Shown here: in pieces, positions 34,753 to 44,058 of the stretch | Position numbering within the stretch: the first letter of the stretch is position 1 | How the letters are laid out: every line of letters starts with the position of its first letter | Origin: Millionella massiliensis | GTDB lineage: Bacteria; Bacteroidota; Bacteroidia; Bacteroidales; Rikenellaceae | NCBI RefSeq assembly: GCF_900104655.1 | Contig: NZ_FNWD01000002.1 | Span: 2,092,246-2,156,245, forward strand | Direction: 5' to 3' | DNA length: 64,000 bases | The notes under the pieces: generated by a model | Told to the model about the DNA's origin: nothing | Database searches by the model: none | The model's input: the letters and a program-made list of their open reading frames with translations, nothing else | Program-made: the position numbers and the translations under genes

Positions 34753-36969
34753 TTACTGTTTGACGTATTTGTCGAGCCAGCCGAAGAACTCTTTGTTCCA
34801 AACCAGCGAGTTCTGCGGTTTGAACACCTGGTGGCCTTCATCTTCGAAGTATACCAGCCGCGAGGGAATGCCGTGGGCACGGGCCGCCGTGAAGGCCTGC
34901 AGGCTCTGGGTGAAGGGGATGCGGAAGTCCTTGGCCCCGGTAATGATCAGGATCGGTGCGTACCAGTTGTTGACGGCCAGGTGGGGCGAGTTGGCATACG
35001 AACGGTCGGCGGTGGGGTTTTTCGCACGATCCCAGTAGCCGCCGCCCAGATCGTTGGTCGGGAACCAAAGCTCTTCGGTTTCACCGTAGAAGCTTTCGAA
35101 GTTGAACATCCCGCAGTGGGCGATGAAGGCCTTGAAGCGGTGGTCGCTGTGGCCGGCCAGATAGAAGGTCGAGTAGCCGCCGTACGAGGCGCCCACGCAA
35201 CCGCGACGGTCTGTATCGACCCACGGCTCACGCGAAACGTCGTCGATGGCTGAGAGGTAGTCGCGGATGTTTTGGCCGCTGTAGTCGCCCGAAATCTGGT
35301 CGAGCCACTCCTGTCCGAAGGAGGGCAGGCCGCGCCGGTTCGGAGCTACGACAATGTATCCCTGGGCGGCCATCAGTTCGAAGTTCCAGCGGTAGCTCCA
35401 GCGCTGCGATACGACGCTTTGCGGGCCGCCCTGGCAGTAGAGCAGAGTGGGATATTTCTTGGTGCTGTCGAAGTGGGGCGGGAGGATCACCCAGGTGAGC
35501 ATCTGTTTGCCGTCGGTGGTGGTGACCCAGCGTTTCTGTACCGTACCCATGTCGACGTTGTCGTAGATCGTCTGGTTGATGTGGGTGATCTGAGTGTCGG
35601 TCCCGTCCAGAGTGTTCACGGCGAACAGCTCGGGAGCCATTTGCAGGGTGGTCTTTTCGGCCACGATCACGGCCTGCTCGGCGCCGGTGCCGCACGCGGC
35701 CGATGAACCGTCCTGAGCGGCGTTCGGATAGGCGATGCTGAAGCCGGTGTAGTCATGATCGCCGGCCGTTACGACCTGGATCTTGCGGTCGGCCAGGTTG
35801 ACCCGGCAGATCTGATGGGTGGCCTGCATCGGGGCGATGAACCAGATGGTGTTGCCGTCGGCTGACCAGCGCAGGTTCGAGGCGTTGTAGTCGAAGCCGT
35901 CGGTCAGGTAGCTCTTTTCGCCGGTGGCGAGGTCCATGACGAAGAGACGGTCTTTGTCCGACTCGTTGCCGGCTCGCTCCATGCTTTGCCAGGCCAGACG
36001 GCTGTCGTCGGGCGAGAAGACGGGGTATTTGTCGTAGCCGGGCATCCCTTCGGTCAGGTTGCGGGTCGAGCCGTCTGCGAGGGTATAGAGGAAAATGTCG
36101 GAGTTGGTGCTCATGGCGTATTCGTAGCCGGTGAGCTTCTTGCAGGTGTAGGCCAGGGCGGTGCCGGCGTTGTTCCAGGCAATTTCGCTCATGTCGAAAT
36201 AGGGGGCCAGCGGGGCGTCCCAGGCTTCGCCGGGCATGATGTCGCGGGCGTTGGTCAGCCCGTTGCCGTCAGTGGCCGAGGCGTTCAGGTCGGCTACGAA
36301 GATATGGCTGTAGGCGCCGTCTTCCCAGTAGTCCCAGTGGCGGGCCATCAGGTCGTCGTAGATCAGGGCTTTGGACTGGGGCATGTCGTAGATGTCGGAC
36401 GAGGCGACGGAATCGACTTTCACGTCGGCCGTGTACCACACTTTGTCGCCTTTGGGGCTTACGCCGAAACCGGTGATGCCGCCGGCAACGGACGAGAGTT
36501 GGCGCATGCCGCTACCGTCGGATCCGACGGCCCAGAGTTGCGGGGTGGTTTCGCCCTGGCTGTCTTTGCCGCGCGAACTGAGGAAATAGACGGTCGTGCG
36601 GCCGGTCGCGGGGTCGATGCCCCAGGCGGGAGAGTTGTCTTTGCCGCTGTTGTCGGTGATCTGGCGGGCCTGGTCGGGTTCGCCGAGGGGCATCACGTAC
36701 AGCGAGGTGTAGCCTTTGTTGTCGGCCATGTTGTAGTAGGTCAGGGCGTAGAGCACCTCTTTGCCGTCGGGTGAGAGGCTGCTTGAACCGATACGGCCCA
36801 TTTTCCACATCACCTCGGGGGTGAAGACGCGGGCCTCTTTTTCGGCGGCCGTCAGGGCGGTGTCCAGGGTGATGTTGCCCGATGCCTGTTGGCCGGCGGG
36901 GGCGCTGCCGGTACCGCAACCCGTCAGGGTGGCGGAGGCGATCATCAGTGCGGTCATCAGTCGTTTCAT
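34753..36969 (-). CDS. S9 family prolyl oligopeptidase / dipeptidyl peptidase lipoprotein
   Basis: Serine peptidase of family S9 (prolyl oligopeptidase/DPP5-like), 738 aa, probably cleaving short peptides in the periplasm. The N-terminus MKRLMTALMIASATLTGC is a lipoprotein signal (Cys18). Residues about 60-480 form a beta-propeller of WD-like repeats (SLSPDGKEVLYAL, FSPDDSRLAWQS, LRWSADGNTIWF), and 490-738 the alpha/beta-hydrolase domain. The triad is visible: Ser595 in GASYGGYS, Asp681 in GAKDFRIPF and His713 in EDEGHQVF. It is transcribed alone, about 100 bp downstream of topA, with its own terminator. Confidence 0.94.
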   Translation of the reverse strand: MKRLMTALMIASATLTGCGTGSAPAGQQASGNITLDTALTAAEKEARVFTPEVMWKMGRIGSSSLSPDGKEVLYALTYYNMADNKGYTSLYVMPLGEPDQARQITDNSGKDNSPAWGIDPATGRTTVYFLSSRGKDSQGETTPQLWAVGSDGSGMRQLSSVAGGITGFGVSPKGDKVWYTADVKVDSVASSDIYDMPQSKALIYDDLMARHWDYWEDGAYSHIFVADLNASATDGNGLTNARDIMPGEAWDAPLAPYFDMSEIAWNNAGTALAYTCKKLTGYEYAMSTNSDIFLYTLADGSTRNLTEGMPGYDKYPVFSPDDSRLAWQSMERAGNESDKDRLFVMDLATGEKSYLTDGFDYNASNLRWSADGNTIWFIAPMQATHQICRVNLADRKIQVVTAGDHDYTGFSIAYPNAAQDGSSAACGTGAEQAVIVAEKTTLQMAPELFAVNTLDGTDTQITHINQTIYDNVDMGTVQKRWVTTTDGKQMLTWVILPPHFDSTKKYPTLLYCQGGPQSVVSQRWSYRWNFELMAAQGYIVVAPNRRGLPSFGQEWLDQISGDYSGQNIRDYLSAIDDVSREPWVDTDRRGCVGASYGGYSTFYLAGHSDHRFKAFIAHCGMFNFESFYGETEELWFPTNDLGGGYWDRAKNPTADRSYANSPHLAVNNWYAPILIITGAKDFRIPFTQSLQAFTAARAHGIPSRLVYFEDEGHQVFKPQNSLVWNKEFFGWLDKYVKQ

Positions 36970-37072
36970 GCTAAGTATGGTTTTTCTGGGGGCTCCATCC
37001 TGCTGCGTCCCTTCGGCTGTCGCTTACAACAGAGGAACGGTGGGCGCGGGCGGGGGAGAATCGTGGCTTGTG

Positions 37073-39598
37073 TTATTTCTTGGCCGTGCTTTTGCCGGAA
37101 CTTTTGGCTGTGCTTTTTGTCTTGGCTGCGGCTTTCGTCGAGCTTTTGGCCGTGCTGCTTTTGGCGGTGGTTTTGGTTGTGCTTTTGGTGGTCGAAACTG
37201 TACGGCTGGAGGCGGTACGGCGCGCGGTCCGTTTGGGGGCAGCGGCTCCGTCGGCCGTTTGCTGTTCGGCTATGAGGGCTTTTAACTCGTCGAGGGTAAG
37301 GCTCGCTGCCTCACGGTTGGCCAGCAGGCTCTTCGGAATCTTGTAGTTGGTGCCGGCGTGGGCGATGTAGGGACCCCAGCGACCGTTGAGCAGCTGGATG
37401 TCTTCGGCCTCGTAGACGTGGATCACGCGGTTGCGCTCGGCTTCGCGTTTCTCTTCGATCAGCTGGATGGCCCGGTCGAGGGTCACGGTGTAGGGGTCGT
37501 CGCCTTCGCGGACTTTGAGCGATACGAATTTGCCGTCGTGACGGATGTAGGGGCCGAAGCGGCCGATGGCTGCCACGACCGTTTTCCCTTCGTATTGACC
37601 GAGGGTGCGGGGCAGCTCGAAGAGGGCCAACGCTTCGTCGAGGGTGATGGTGGCTACCATCTGGCCCTTCAGCAGCGAGGCGTATTGGGGCTTCTCGCTC
37701 TCGGGCATGGGCTCGGAGCCTTTCTGTGCCGGGGCGGGCGAGTCGCCGAGCTGGACCATGGGGCCGAACTTCCCGACGCGGGCGTAGACGTTCTTCCCGG
37801 TCTTGGGGTCGACGCCGAGCAGCCGTTCGCTGCGGACGTATTCGGTCTCTCCTTCGGCTTCGCCGACGTGTTCGTGGAAGGGCCCGTAGAAGGCGGCCAG
37901 CATCTGACGCCAGTCGAGGGCGCCTTCGGCAATCTCGTCGAACTCTTTTTCGACCTTGGCGGTGAAGTTGTAGTCGAGAATGGAGGGGAAGTGGGCGGCA
38001 AGGTAGTCGGTCACGAGCATCCCGATGTCGGTGGGGAAGAGTTTGTTCTTCTCGGCACCGGTGGTTTCGCTCTTCTCGGTCCGCTTGATGTTGCCGGCCT
38101 TCGACAGGGTCAGCACGGTGTAGTTGCGGCGGACGCCTTCGCGGTCCTCCTTGACCACGTAGCCGCGGGTGATGACGGTCGAAATGGTGGGCGCGTAGGT
38201 CGAAGGACGCCCGATGCCGAGTTCTTCGAGGTGTTTGACCAGACTGGCTTCGGAGTAGCGCGGCGGGCGCTGGGCGAAGCGTTGCGTTGCGGTAATTTGT
38301 GCACGGACCAACTGGGTGCCGGTGGTCAGCGGCGGGAGCAGGGTCTCGTCCGTGGCGTCGTTGCGGTTGTCGTCGTCGTGAGACTCCATGTACAGACGCA
38401 GAAAACCGTCGAAGGTGACTACTTCGCCGCTGGCGACGAATCGTTCGGTGCGGTTGCCGATGGCGATCTGGGCGGTGGTCTTTTCGAGTTCGGCGTCGGC
38501 CATCTGGCTGGCCACGGTGCGTTTCCAGATCAGGTCGTAGAGGCGTCGTTCCTGGGGGGTCTCGCCGGCTTCGCGACGGTCGAGGTAGGTGGGACGAATG
38601 GCTTCGTGGGCCTCTTGTGCCCCTTTGCTCCGGGTGGTATACTGACGGCTTTTGTGGTACCGTTCGCCGAATAGACTCTGAATGGCGCTGCGGGCGGTGC
38701 CGAGGGCAAGGGTCGACAGGTGTACGGAGTCGGTACGCATGTAGGTGATCAACCCGGCTTCGTAGAGGCGCTGGGCGATGCTCATGGTCTGGCTGACGGA
38801 GAATCCGAGCTTGCGGGCAGCCTCCTGTTGCAGGGTGCTGGTGGTGAAGGGAGGCGCGGGAGTCCGCTTGACGGGTTTGGTCTCGACGCTGGCGATGGTG
38901 AAAGGGATCGCGGCGGGGGCGATCTCACTGAGGAATCGGTTGGCCTCCTCTTCGCAGGGGAAACGGGTGTTGAGTTCGGCTTTGAGACTGTGGCCGTCTG
39001 GGGTGATGAATTCGCCGGTGACGCGGTAGTAGGTGCTGCCCTGGAAGTTCATGATCTCGCGTTCGCGTTCGACGATCAGTCGCACGGTGACGGATTGCAC
39101 GCGTCCGGCCGAGAGCGAGGGCTTCACTTTGCGCCACAGCAGGGGCGAAAGTTCGAACCCGACCAGCCGGTCGAGCACGCGGCGGGCCTGTTGGGCGTTG
39201 ACCAGGTTGTTGTTGACCTGGCGGGGATTCTCGACGGCGTGGAGAATGGCGTTCTGGGTGATCTCGTGGAAGACGATACGTTTGGTCTTGTCGTCGGGGA
39301 GCTGGAGGGTCTCCTTCAGGTGCCATGCGATGGCTTCCCCTTCGCGGTCTTCATCGGATGCGAGCCAGACGGTCTGAGCTCCCTGGGCGAGTTTCTTCAG
39401 TTCGCTGACGAGTTTGGTCTTGTCGGGCGATATTTCGTATTCGGGTTCGAATCCGTGTTCGATGTCGATGCTGAGCCCTTTTTTCTTGAGGTCGCGGATG
39501 TGTCCGAAACTGGAACGGACGGTATATCGGTCGCCGAGGATCTTCTCGATGGTCTTGGCTTTGGCGGGAGACTCGACGATCACCAGGTTTTCTTGCAT
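37073..39598 (-). CDS. topA: DNA topoisomerase I (type IA)
   Basis: Relaxes negative supercoils by a transient single-strand break. The N-terminal Toprim domain has IVESPAKAKTIEKILG and the acidic SDEDREGEAIAWHL. The active-site Tyr is in GLITYMRTDS (about Tyr286). After the core (to about 590) there are glycine-rich repeats (GKNVYARVGKFGPMVQLG, AIGRFGPYIRHDGKF, NGRWGPYIAHAGTNYKIP) of the Cys-free topo I C-terminal type instead of zinc fingers. The last 50 residues are a Lys/Ser/Thr/Ala-rich tail (from KRTARRTASSR) resembling histone H1-type DNA-binding tails. Length 841 aa, slightly above the usual size because of the tail. Confidence 0.97.
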   Translation of the reverse strand: MQENLVIVESPAKAKTIEKILGDRYTVRSSFGHIRDLKKKGLSIDIEHGFEPEYEISPDKTKLVSELKKLAQGAQTVWLASDEDREGEAIAWHLKETLQLPDDKTKRIVFHEITQNAILHAVENPRQVNNNLVNAQQARRVLDRLVGFELSPLLWRKVKPSLSAGRVQSVTVRLIVEREREIMNFQGSTYYRVTGEFITPDGHSLKAELNTRFPCEEEANRFLSEIAPAAIPFTIASVETKPVKRTPAPPFTTSTLQQEAARKLGFSVSQTMSIAQRLYEAGLITYMRTDSVHLSTLALGTARSAIQSLFGERYHKSRQYTTRSKGAQEAHEAIRPTYLDRREAGETPQERRLYDLIWKRTVASQMADAELEKTTAQIAIGNRTERFVASGEVVTFDGFLRLYMESHDDDNRNDATDETLLPPLTTGTQLVRAQITATQRFAQRPPRYSEASLVKHLEELGIGRPSTYAPTISTVITRGYVVKEDREGVRRNYTVLTLSKAGNIKRTEKSETTGAEKNKLFPTDIGMLVTDYLAAHFPSILDYNFTAKVEKEFDEIAEGALDWRQMLAAFYGPFHEHVGEAEGETEYVRSERLLGVDPKTGKNVYARVGKFGPMVQLGDSPAPAQKGSEPMPESEKPQYASLLKGQMVATITLDEALALFELPRTLGQYEGKTVVAAIGRFGPYIRHDGKFVSLKVREGDDPYTVTLDRAIQLIEEKREAERNRVIHVYEAEDIQLLNGRWGPYIAHAGTNYKIPKSLLANREAASLTLDELKALIAEQQTADGAAAPKRTARRTASSRTVSTTKSTTKTTAKSSTAKSSTKAAAKTKSTAKSSGKSTAKK

Positions 39599-39627
39599 AT
39601 CTCTTTGATTCTCGCTGAAAAAGTAAA

Positions 39628-39652
39628 AACCTAAAGGGTGTTGGCCTTTAGG
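39628..39652 (-). terminator. Rho-independent terminator of the DUF4270 gene
   Basis: ACCTAAAGG (39628-39636) pairs with CCTTTAGGT (39644-39652). On the minus strand it is followed by TTTTTACTTTTT and lies 24 bp after the stop at 39677, just before topA. Confidence 0.75.
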
Positions 39653-39676
39653 TTATATGAGGTTCGTGCCGGGGGC

Positions 39677-41065
39677 TTATTTGATCATGGTGTAGGTGAG
39701 CACCAGTTGGGGCGGATAGGGGGAGTTGCTTCCGTAGATCCAACTTCGGGCAAAGTTGTTCCGATAGTCGTAGGCCGGGAGCAGTTGAGTCGAGTATCGG
39801 TCCTCTTTTCCGGTCAGCAGGCTCTGAACATACGAGGTAATATCGAACGTGTAGGTGCCGAGCGATCGGTTGAGGGTCCCGCCCAACCACGATGTGTAGC
39901 TGCCGCTGTTGATAGCTTCGAGCACGGGGTTGTATTCGGTGAGGAATTCGTATCCGATCATGTTGTGGTAGATGCCCAGTCCGGCGAAGGATTTGTCGTA
40001 CTCGTCGGCTCCGGCATTGACCATGGTCACTTTCAGTTCGGCCTTGTGCAGGGCGATGTGGGTGTATCCGAGGTCTTTTACCTTTTGTTGCAGGGATTTG
40101 AGGGCGTCTTCGTCGACTTTCAGTATGCCCATCAGACCGGCCAGACCCTGTACATAGGCGTACTGCGAGGGGGTCTCAAGGTCGCCGATCTCGGTGAGGG
40201 TCACGCCGCCCTGAGCGGGATCGGCATAGCTGTAGTCATGCTTTACGGTCGTGAAACTGAGGTAGTCATAGGTAAGGTCGCCGTAGAACCACATACGCTG
40301 GTCGGTGGTGTCGGCACCGTCGGGACCGGTGTTGTGGTAGAAGAGGTACATGACGCTCTGCGACAGGTCGAGTTCCAGTATCTGACCTTCGCCCGTGGTG
40401 GTCGGTTCATGGAACTTGAAGTAGAGACCGGGGAATTTCTTGTGGAAAACGGTATCGTTGTAGTAGATGTTCTCCTCACTTTGGGTGTTGTCCAGCAGTC
40501 TTTGGGCAAATTCCATGGGCAGTTTGCCGTATGCCGTACCGACGCCTTTCTGTTCGAATGAGAAGAGGGGCTCGCTGCTAAGGTACGGGGTTATGTCGAA
40601 GTTGCTGAAGTAGGCGCTGTCGGGGTAAAACTGAATCCCCTCTTTCACTTCGTAGACATCGACCTGCACGCTTTTGGAGGTGTCGCCCATGGCGTTGGTG
40701 AAGACGAACGCGTAGCGCATGGAGTCGATGACGGGATTTTCGCCGAAGTAGTGGGTATGGTTAAACCCGTTGGGGGAGAAGTTGGTAAAGACGCCCATAT
40801 CCGTGCGACCGACGATGGGATCGATATAGGAGCCGAAGAAGGGGGTGTAGAAGTCGGCCACGTTCGTATCGATCGAGTCGCAGGTCGACACGTAGGTGTA
40901 TACCGAGATGGTTGAGTCAATGGTACTGCCCATCTGCTGGGAGGGGGGAATCATGTCGTTCCCGAACATGTCGTCGCGGTTGGTGCAGGCGACAAGAAGG
41001 CTGCCGATCAGCAGCAGGATACCTGCGTAAAGGCAGCGGTGTCTATTTTTCAAGCAGTTTGTCAT
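39677..41065 (-). CDS. DUF4270 family lipoprotein
   Basis: Lipoprotein of the DUF4270 family, about 462 aa, function unknown. I use ATG 41065 (MTNCLKNRHRCLYAGILLLI...), which puts lipobox LLVAC about 27 residues in. It overlaps the upstream gene by 23 bp, implying coupling; the longer start at 41107 would only extend the overlap. The family's N-terminal sequence is visible (FGNDMIPPSQQMGSTIDS, then SYIDPIVGRTDMGVFTNFSP). The rest is beta-rich with many aromatic residues, as in this extracellular Bacteroidetes family. Such genes are often next to the GT5-like glycogen synthase gene, as here. Confidence 0.88.
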   Translation of the reverse strand: MTNCLKNRHRCLYAGILLLIGSLLVACTNRDDMFGNDMIPPSQQMGSTIDSTISVYTYVSTCDSIDTNVADFYTPFFGSYIDPIVGRTDMGVFTNFSPNGFNHTHYFGENPVIDSMRYAFVFTNAMGDTSKSVQVDVYEVKEGIQFYPDSAYFSNFDITPYLSSEPLFSFEQKGVGTAYGKLPMEFAQRLLDNTQSEENIYYNDTVFHKKFPGLYFKFHEPTTTGEGQILELDLSQSVMYLFYHNTGPDGADTTDQRMWFYGDLTYDYLSFTTVKHDYSYADPAQGGVTLTEIGDLETPSQYAYVQGLAGLMGILKVDEDALKSLQQKVKDLGYTHIALHKAELKVTMVNAGADEYDKSFAGLGIYHNMIGYEFLTEYNPVLEAINSGSYTSWLGGTLNRSLGTYTFDITSYVQSLLTGKEDRYSTQLLPAYDYRNNFARSWIYGSNSPYPPQLVLTYTMIK

Positions 41066-41855
41066 AGAATTCGGCGTATGCGTCCTCGTAATTTTCGTTG
41101 CTGACATAGGGAAGTACGGGCTTGCCGCTGGATTCGATGTAGGCGGCGAGCTCGGGCTCGATGTGTTCGCTGCCGAGGATGATGGCGTCGGCGTATTGAA
41201 TGGCGAATTTCATCAGGTTGACGTAGTCCGGAGTCGCGAGTTGGCTCAGGTCGTCCTTTTTCATCCCTTCCTGGGCGAGTTTGCCGGCCAGGTCGGTGTT
41301 CAGGGTGCCGGGGAAGGAGTGGTCGTAGACCGATACCACGATTTTCAGGTTCTTGAAGATCGGGTCGTTGCGGAAGATCTTTTTCAGGTAGATCGGCACG
41401 ATGGCGGTGAACCAGTCGTGGCAGTGTACGATGTTGGGCTCCCAGCGCAGTTTCTTGACGGTCTCCAGCACGCCGCGTGCGAAGAAGATGGCGCGTTCTT
41501 CGTTGTCTTCGAAGTAGTTGCCTTCGGCGTCGATCCAAGTGGCCTTGCGTTTGAAGAAGTCTTCGTTGTCGATGAAGTAGACCTGGACGCGGGCGCTCGG
41601 GATGGAGGCGACTTTGATGATGAGCTGGTGGTCGGTGTCGTCGATGATGAGGTTCATGCCCGACAGACGGATCACTTCGTGGAGCTGGTTGCGCCGTTCG
41701 TTGATACATCCCCACCGCGGCATGAAGATCCGGATTTCGGCTCCCCGTTCCTGCATGGCCTGGGGCAGGTGGCGGCACAGGGCCGATATGTCGTTTTCGG
41801 GCAGGTAGGGCGTGGCCTCCTGGCAGATGTACAAGATTTTGGCGTTATTGTTCAT
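41043..41855 (-). CDS. Glycogen/starch synthase-like protein, GT5 catalytic N-terminal domain only
   Basis: Short protein (270 aa) matching only the N-terminal Rossmann half of GT5 glycogen synthases: ILYICQEATPYLPENDISAL, SVYDHSFPGTLNTDLAGKL and IVHCHDWFTAIVPIYLKK. The usual start-of-chain KVGGLADV motif is changed (PENDISALCRHLPQ), and the C-terminal half that completes the ADP-glucose site is absent. Such half-length proteins are regular in Bacteroidales, so this is not a fresh truncation, but catalytic activity is doubtful; a regulatory or glycogen-binding role is possible. The window also holds a separate glycogen operon at 61129-64000. Confidence 0.85.
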   Translation of the reverse strand: MNNNAKILYICQEATPYLPENDISALCRHLPQAMQERGAEIRIFMPRWGCINERRNQLHEVIRLSGMNLIIDDTDHQLIIKVASIPSARVQVYFIDNEDFFKRKATWIDAEGNYFEDNEERAIFFARGVLETVKKLRWEPNIVHCHDWFTAIVPIYLKKIFRNDPIFKNLKIVVSVYDHSFPGTLNTDLAGKLAQEGMKKDDLSQLATPDYVNLMKFAIQYADAIILGSEHIEPELAAYIESSGKPVLPYVSNENYEDAYAEFYDKLLEK

Positions 41856-42045
41856 CGATCGTTCTCCTTATTCGTGCCGGAGGGTCTGCTGACACTTGGG
41901 CACAAGGGCAAAGATACGCATTTTTTTGTTCTCTGTTTCCCGGCCGGCGTTATTGTCCGGTCGCTGAGCAAGATCCGTCCGGACGATTCCGGGGGGAGGG
42001 GGCGTCTCTTTTGTCCGCGGGTGAGGGGGCTGTAGGGCTGCTGGA

Positions 42046-43095
42046 CTACAGGATCAGCATGGCGTCGCCGTAGGTGCCGAATTTGTATCCCTCTTTCTTG
42101 GCCACTTCGTACAGGTTCATCAGCTGGTCGTAACCGGCGAAGGCCGATACCATCATCAGTTGGGTCGAGTAGGGCAGGTGGAAGTTGGTCACCATGGCGT
42201 TGGCTACGCTGAAATCGTAGGGCGGGAAGATGAATTTGTTGGTCCACCCTTCGAAGGGTTTGAGCATGCCGTCGGTCGAAACGGAACTTTCGATCGTACG
42301 CATCACGGTCGTACCGATGGCGCAGACGCGTTTCTCTTTGGCGCGGGCCGTGTTGACGATTTGTGCGGCCTCTTCCGAGATGAAGATCTGTTCGCTGTCC
42401 ATCTTGTGCTTGGTGAGGTCTTCGACGTCCACCGAACGGAAGTTGCCCAGACCCACGTGGAGCGTGATCTCGGCGCATCCGATTCCTTTGATTTCGAGTC
42501 GTTTGAGCAGGTGTTTGCTGAAGTGCAGACCGGCGGTCGGGGCGGCTACGGCACCCTCTACCTTGGCGTAGATGGTTTGGTAGCGTTCGGCGTCGATCGG
42601 CTCGACTTTGGGGCGGATCCAGCGGGGCAGCGGGGTCTCGCCGAGTTTGTAGAGGGTGGCTTTGAACTCGTCGTAGTCGCCGTCGAACAGGAAACGGAGC
42701 GTACGGCCGCGCGAGGTGGTGTTGTCGATCACTTCGGCCACCAGAGCGTCGTCGTCGCCGAAGTAGAGTTTGTTACCGATACGGATTTTGCGGGCCGGGT
42801 CGACCAGTACGTCCCAGAGGCGTTGTTCGCGGTTGAGTTCGCGCAGCAGGAAGATTTCGATTTCGGCACCGGTCTTTTCCTTGTTGCCGTACAGACGTGC
42901 CGGGAATACCTTGGTGTTGTTGAAAATCATCACATCGCCTTCTTTGAAGTAGCCGATGATGTCTTTGAAGATTTTGTGTTCGATTTTTCCCGTTTTGCGA
43001 TCGAAGACCAGCAGACGGGATTCGTCACGGTTTTCGGCCGGGTATTTCGCCAGCATGTCGGGCGAGAAATCGTACTTGTACTGCGAGAGTTTCAT
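42046..43095 (-). CDS. queA: S-adenosylmethionine:tRNA ribosyltransferase-isomerase
   Basis: QueA moves the ribosyl part of SAM to preQ1 in tRNA, making epoxyqueuosine. Length 349 aa, as usual. Family motifs run throughout: [20 protein letters not shown] at the start, [50 protein letters not shown] and [18 protein letters not shown] near the end. It lies downstream of truB, separated by the 144-bp palindrome-rich element at 43135-43278, so it may have its own promoter. Confidence 0.97.
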   Translation of the reverse strand: MKLSQYKYDFSPDMLAKYPAENRDESRLLVFDRKTGKIEHKIFKDIIGYFKEGDVMIFNNTKVFPARLYGNKEKTGAEIEIFLLRELNREQRLWDVLVDPARKIRIGNKLYFGDDDALVAEVIDNTTSRGRTLRFLFDGDYDEFKATLYKLGETPLPRWIRPKVEPIDAERYQTIYAKVEGAVAAPTAGLHFSKHLLKRLEIKGIGCAEITLHVGLGNFRSVDVEDLTKHKMDSEQIFISEEAAQIVNTARAKEKRVCAIGTTVMRTIESSVSTDGMLKPFEGWTNKFIFPPYDFSVANAMVTNFHLPYSTQLMMVSAFAGYDQLMNLYEVAKKEGYKFGTYGDAMLIL

Positions 43096-43134
43096 ATCTA
43101 AAGACCTTTATTATTTTCGTATCAGTGTTATCGG

Positions 43135-43278
43135 ACGTTTGTTTTGAGTGGTCTGCCTCAGTGTTTTACCTTGTCGATGATCCGCCGTTTAGGATGCGGA
43201 GCATCCGCCGAAAGTTCTTTGGGTCCCTTTCTTTCAAGAAAGGGACGGTTCCCGGCGGGTAGTTCTCAAAACAAACGT
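43135..43278. repeat. 144-bp palindromic element with 14-bp terminal inverted repeats
   Basis: ACGTTTGTTTTGAG (43135-43148) and CTCAAAACAAACGT (43265-43278) are a perfect terminal inverted repeat. Inside lie a GGATGC/GCATCC hairpin (about 43192-43206) and GTCCCTTTCTTT/AAGAAAGGGAC (about 43222-43246). It fills the gap between truB and queA. The shape resembles a small non-autonomous (MITE-like) or REP-type intergenic element. I found no clear target-site duplication and no second copy in this window. Confidence 0.5.
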
Positions 43279-43295
43279 TAAAATATTATACGTAA

Positions 43296-44048
43296 TTATT
43301 CTCGATTTGTTTCATCCGAAACGGATTTTGGAAACAATTTTCCCTCCAACTCCTCCATCGAGATACAGGATTCGACCCGGAATCCGCCGCTGCGCACCCG
43401 ACGCAAAGCCGTCAGATGAGCGCCGCTGCCGAGACGTTCGCCCAGGTCGCGGGCAAACGAACGGATATAAGTCCCTTTGCTGCACGCGATACGCACCTCC
43501 ACTTGCGGTCGCTCCGGTAATCCGCACGATTCGACATGGGCCGAGTAGATCGTAATCAGCGCCTTGCGCATCTTGACCTCTTCGCCCTCACGGGCATATT
43601 CATAAGCGCGTCGGCCTTCGAGTTTTTTGGCTGAATAGACCGGAGGTTCCTGCTCCTGTTCGCCTTCGAATCCGTGCAGGACCTCTTCGATCTGCTCCGG
43701 GGTGATGTGCTCCCAGGGGTAGTGGGCGTCGATCGGGTGTTCCAGGTCGAAACTCGGAGTCGTCGCTCCCAGTTCGACGGTCGCCAGATACTCTTTCTCT
43801 TCGGCCTGGAGCTCGTCCACGCGTTTGGTGGCGCGTCCCACGCAGATCAGCAGGACGCCGGAGGCCAGCGGGTCGAGCGTCCCGGCATGTCCGACCTTGA
43901 TTTTGCGGTGTCCAAGTTTGCGCATGAGGGTGCGCACTTTGCGCACCACGTCGGTCGAGGTCCAGCCCAGCGGTTTGTCCACGGGTATGACCAGCCCTTC
44001 GGCGAAAGGATAGTCGGGGCGTAAGGTGTCGTGAATGTTTTCAGTCAT
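43296..44048 (-). CDS. truB: tRNA pseudouridine-55 synthase
   Basis: TruB makes pseudouridine 55 in the T arm of tRNAs. The catalytic Asp is in KVGHAGTLDPLASGVLLIC (about Asp59), preceded by VIPVDKPLGWTSTDVVRKV. PPVYSAKKLEGRRAYEYAR and CSKGTYIRSFARDLGERLG are family motifs. Length 250 aa, typical of forms without a long PUA domain. The start lies 10 bp after uppP, in a ftsX-DUF3098-uppP-truB order common in Bacteroidetes. Confidence 0.96.
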   Translation of the reverse strand: MTENIHDTLRPDYPFAEGLVIPVDKPLGWTSTDVVRKVRTLMRKLGHRKIKVGHAGTLDPLASGVLLICVGRATKRVDELQAEEKEYLATVELGATTPSFDLEHPIDAHYPWEHITPEQIEEVLHGFEGEQEQEPPVYSAKKLEGRRAYEYAREGEEVKMRKALITIYSAHVESCGLPERPQVEVRIACSKGTYIRSFARDLGERLGSGAHLTALRRVRSGGFRVESCISMEELEGKLFPKSVSDETNRE

Positions 44049-44058
44049 GAAGTGCGTA

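Noticed and set aside
40243..40509. Threonine/proline/serine-rich frames inside DUF4270, and similar ones within truB, topA and queA.
   Set aside because: Out-of-frame readings of real genes; composition reflects codon bias.
41043..41855. Truncated glgA pseudogene.
   Set aside because: The frame is intact, has normal start and stop, and half-length proteins of this type are regular in Bacteroidales.
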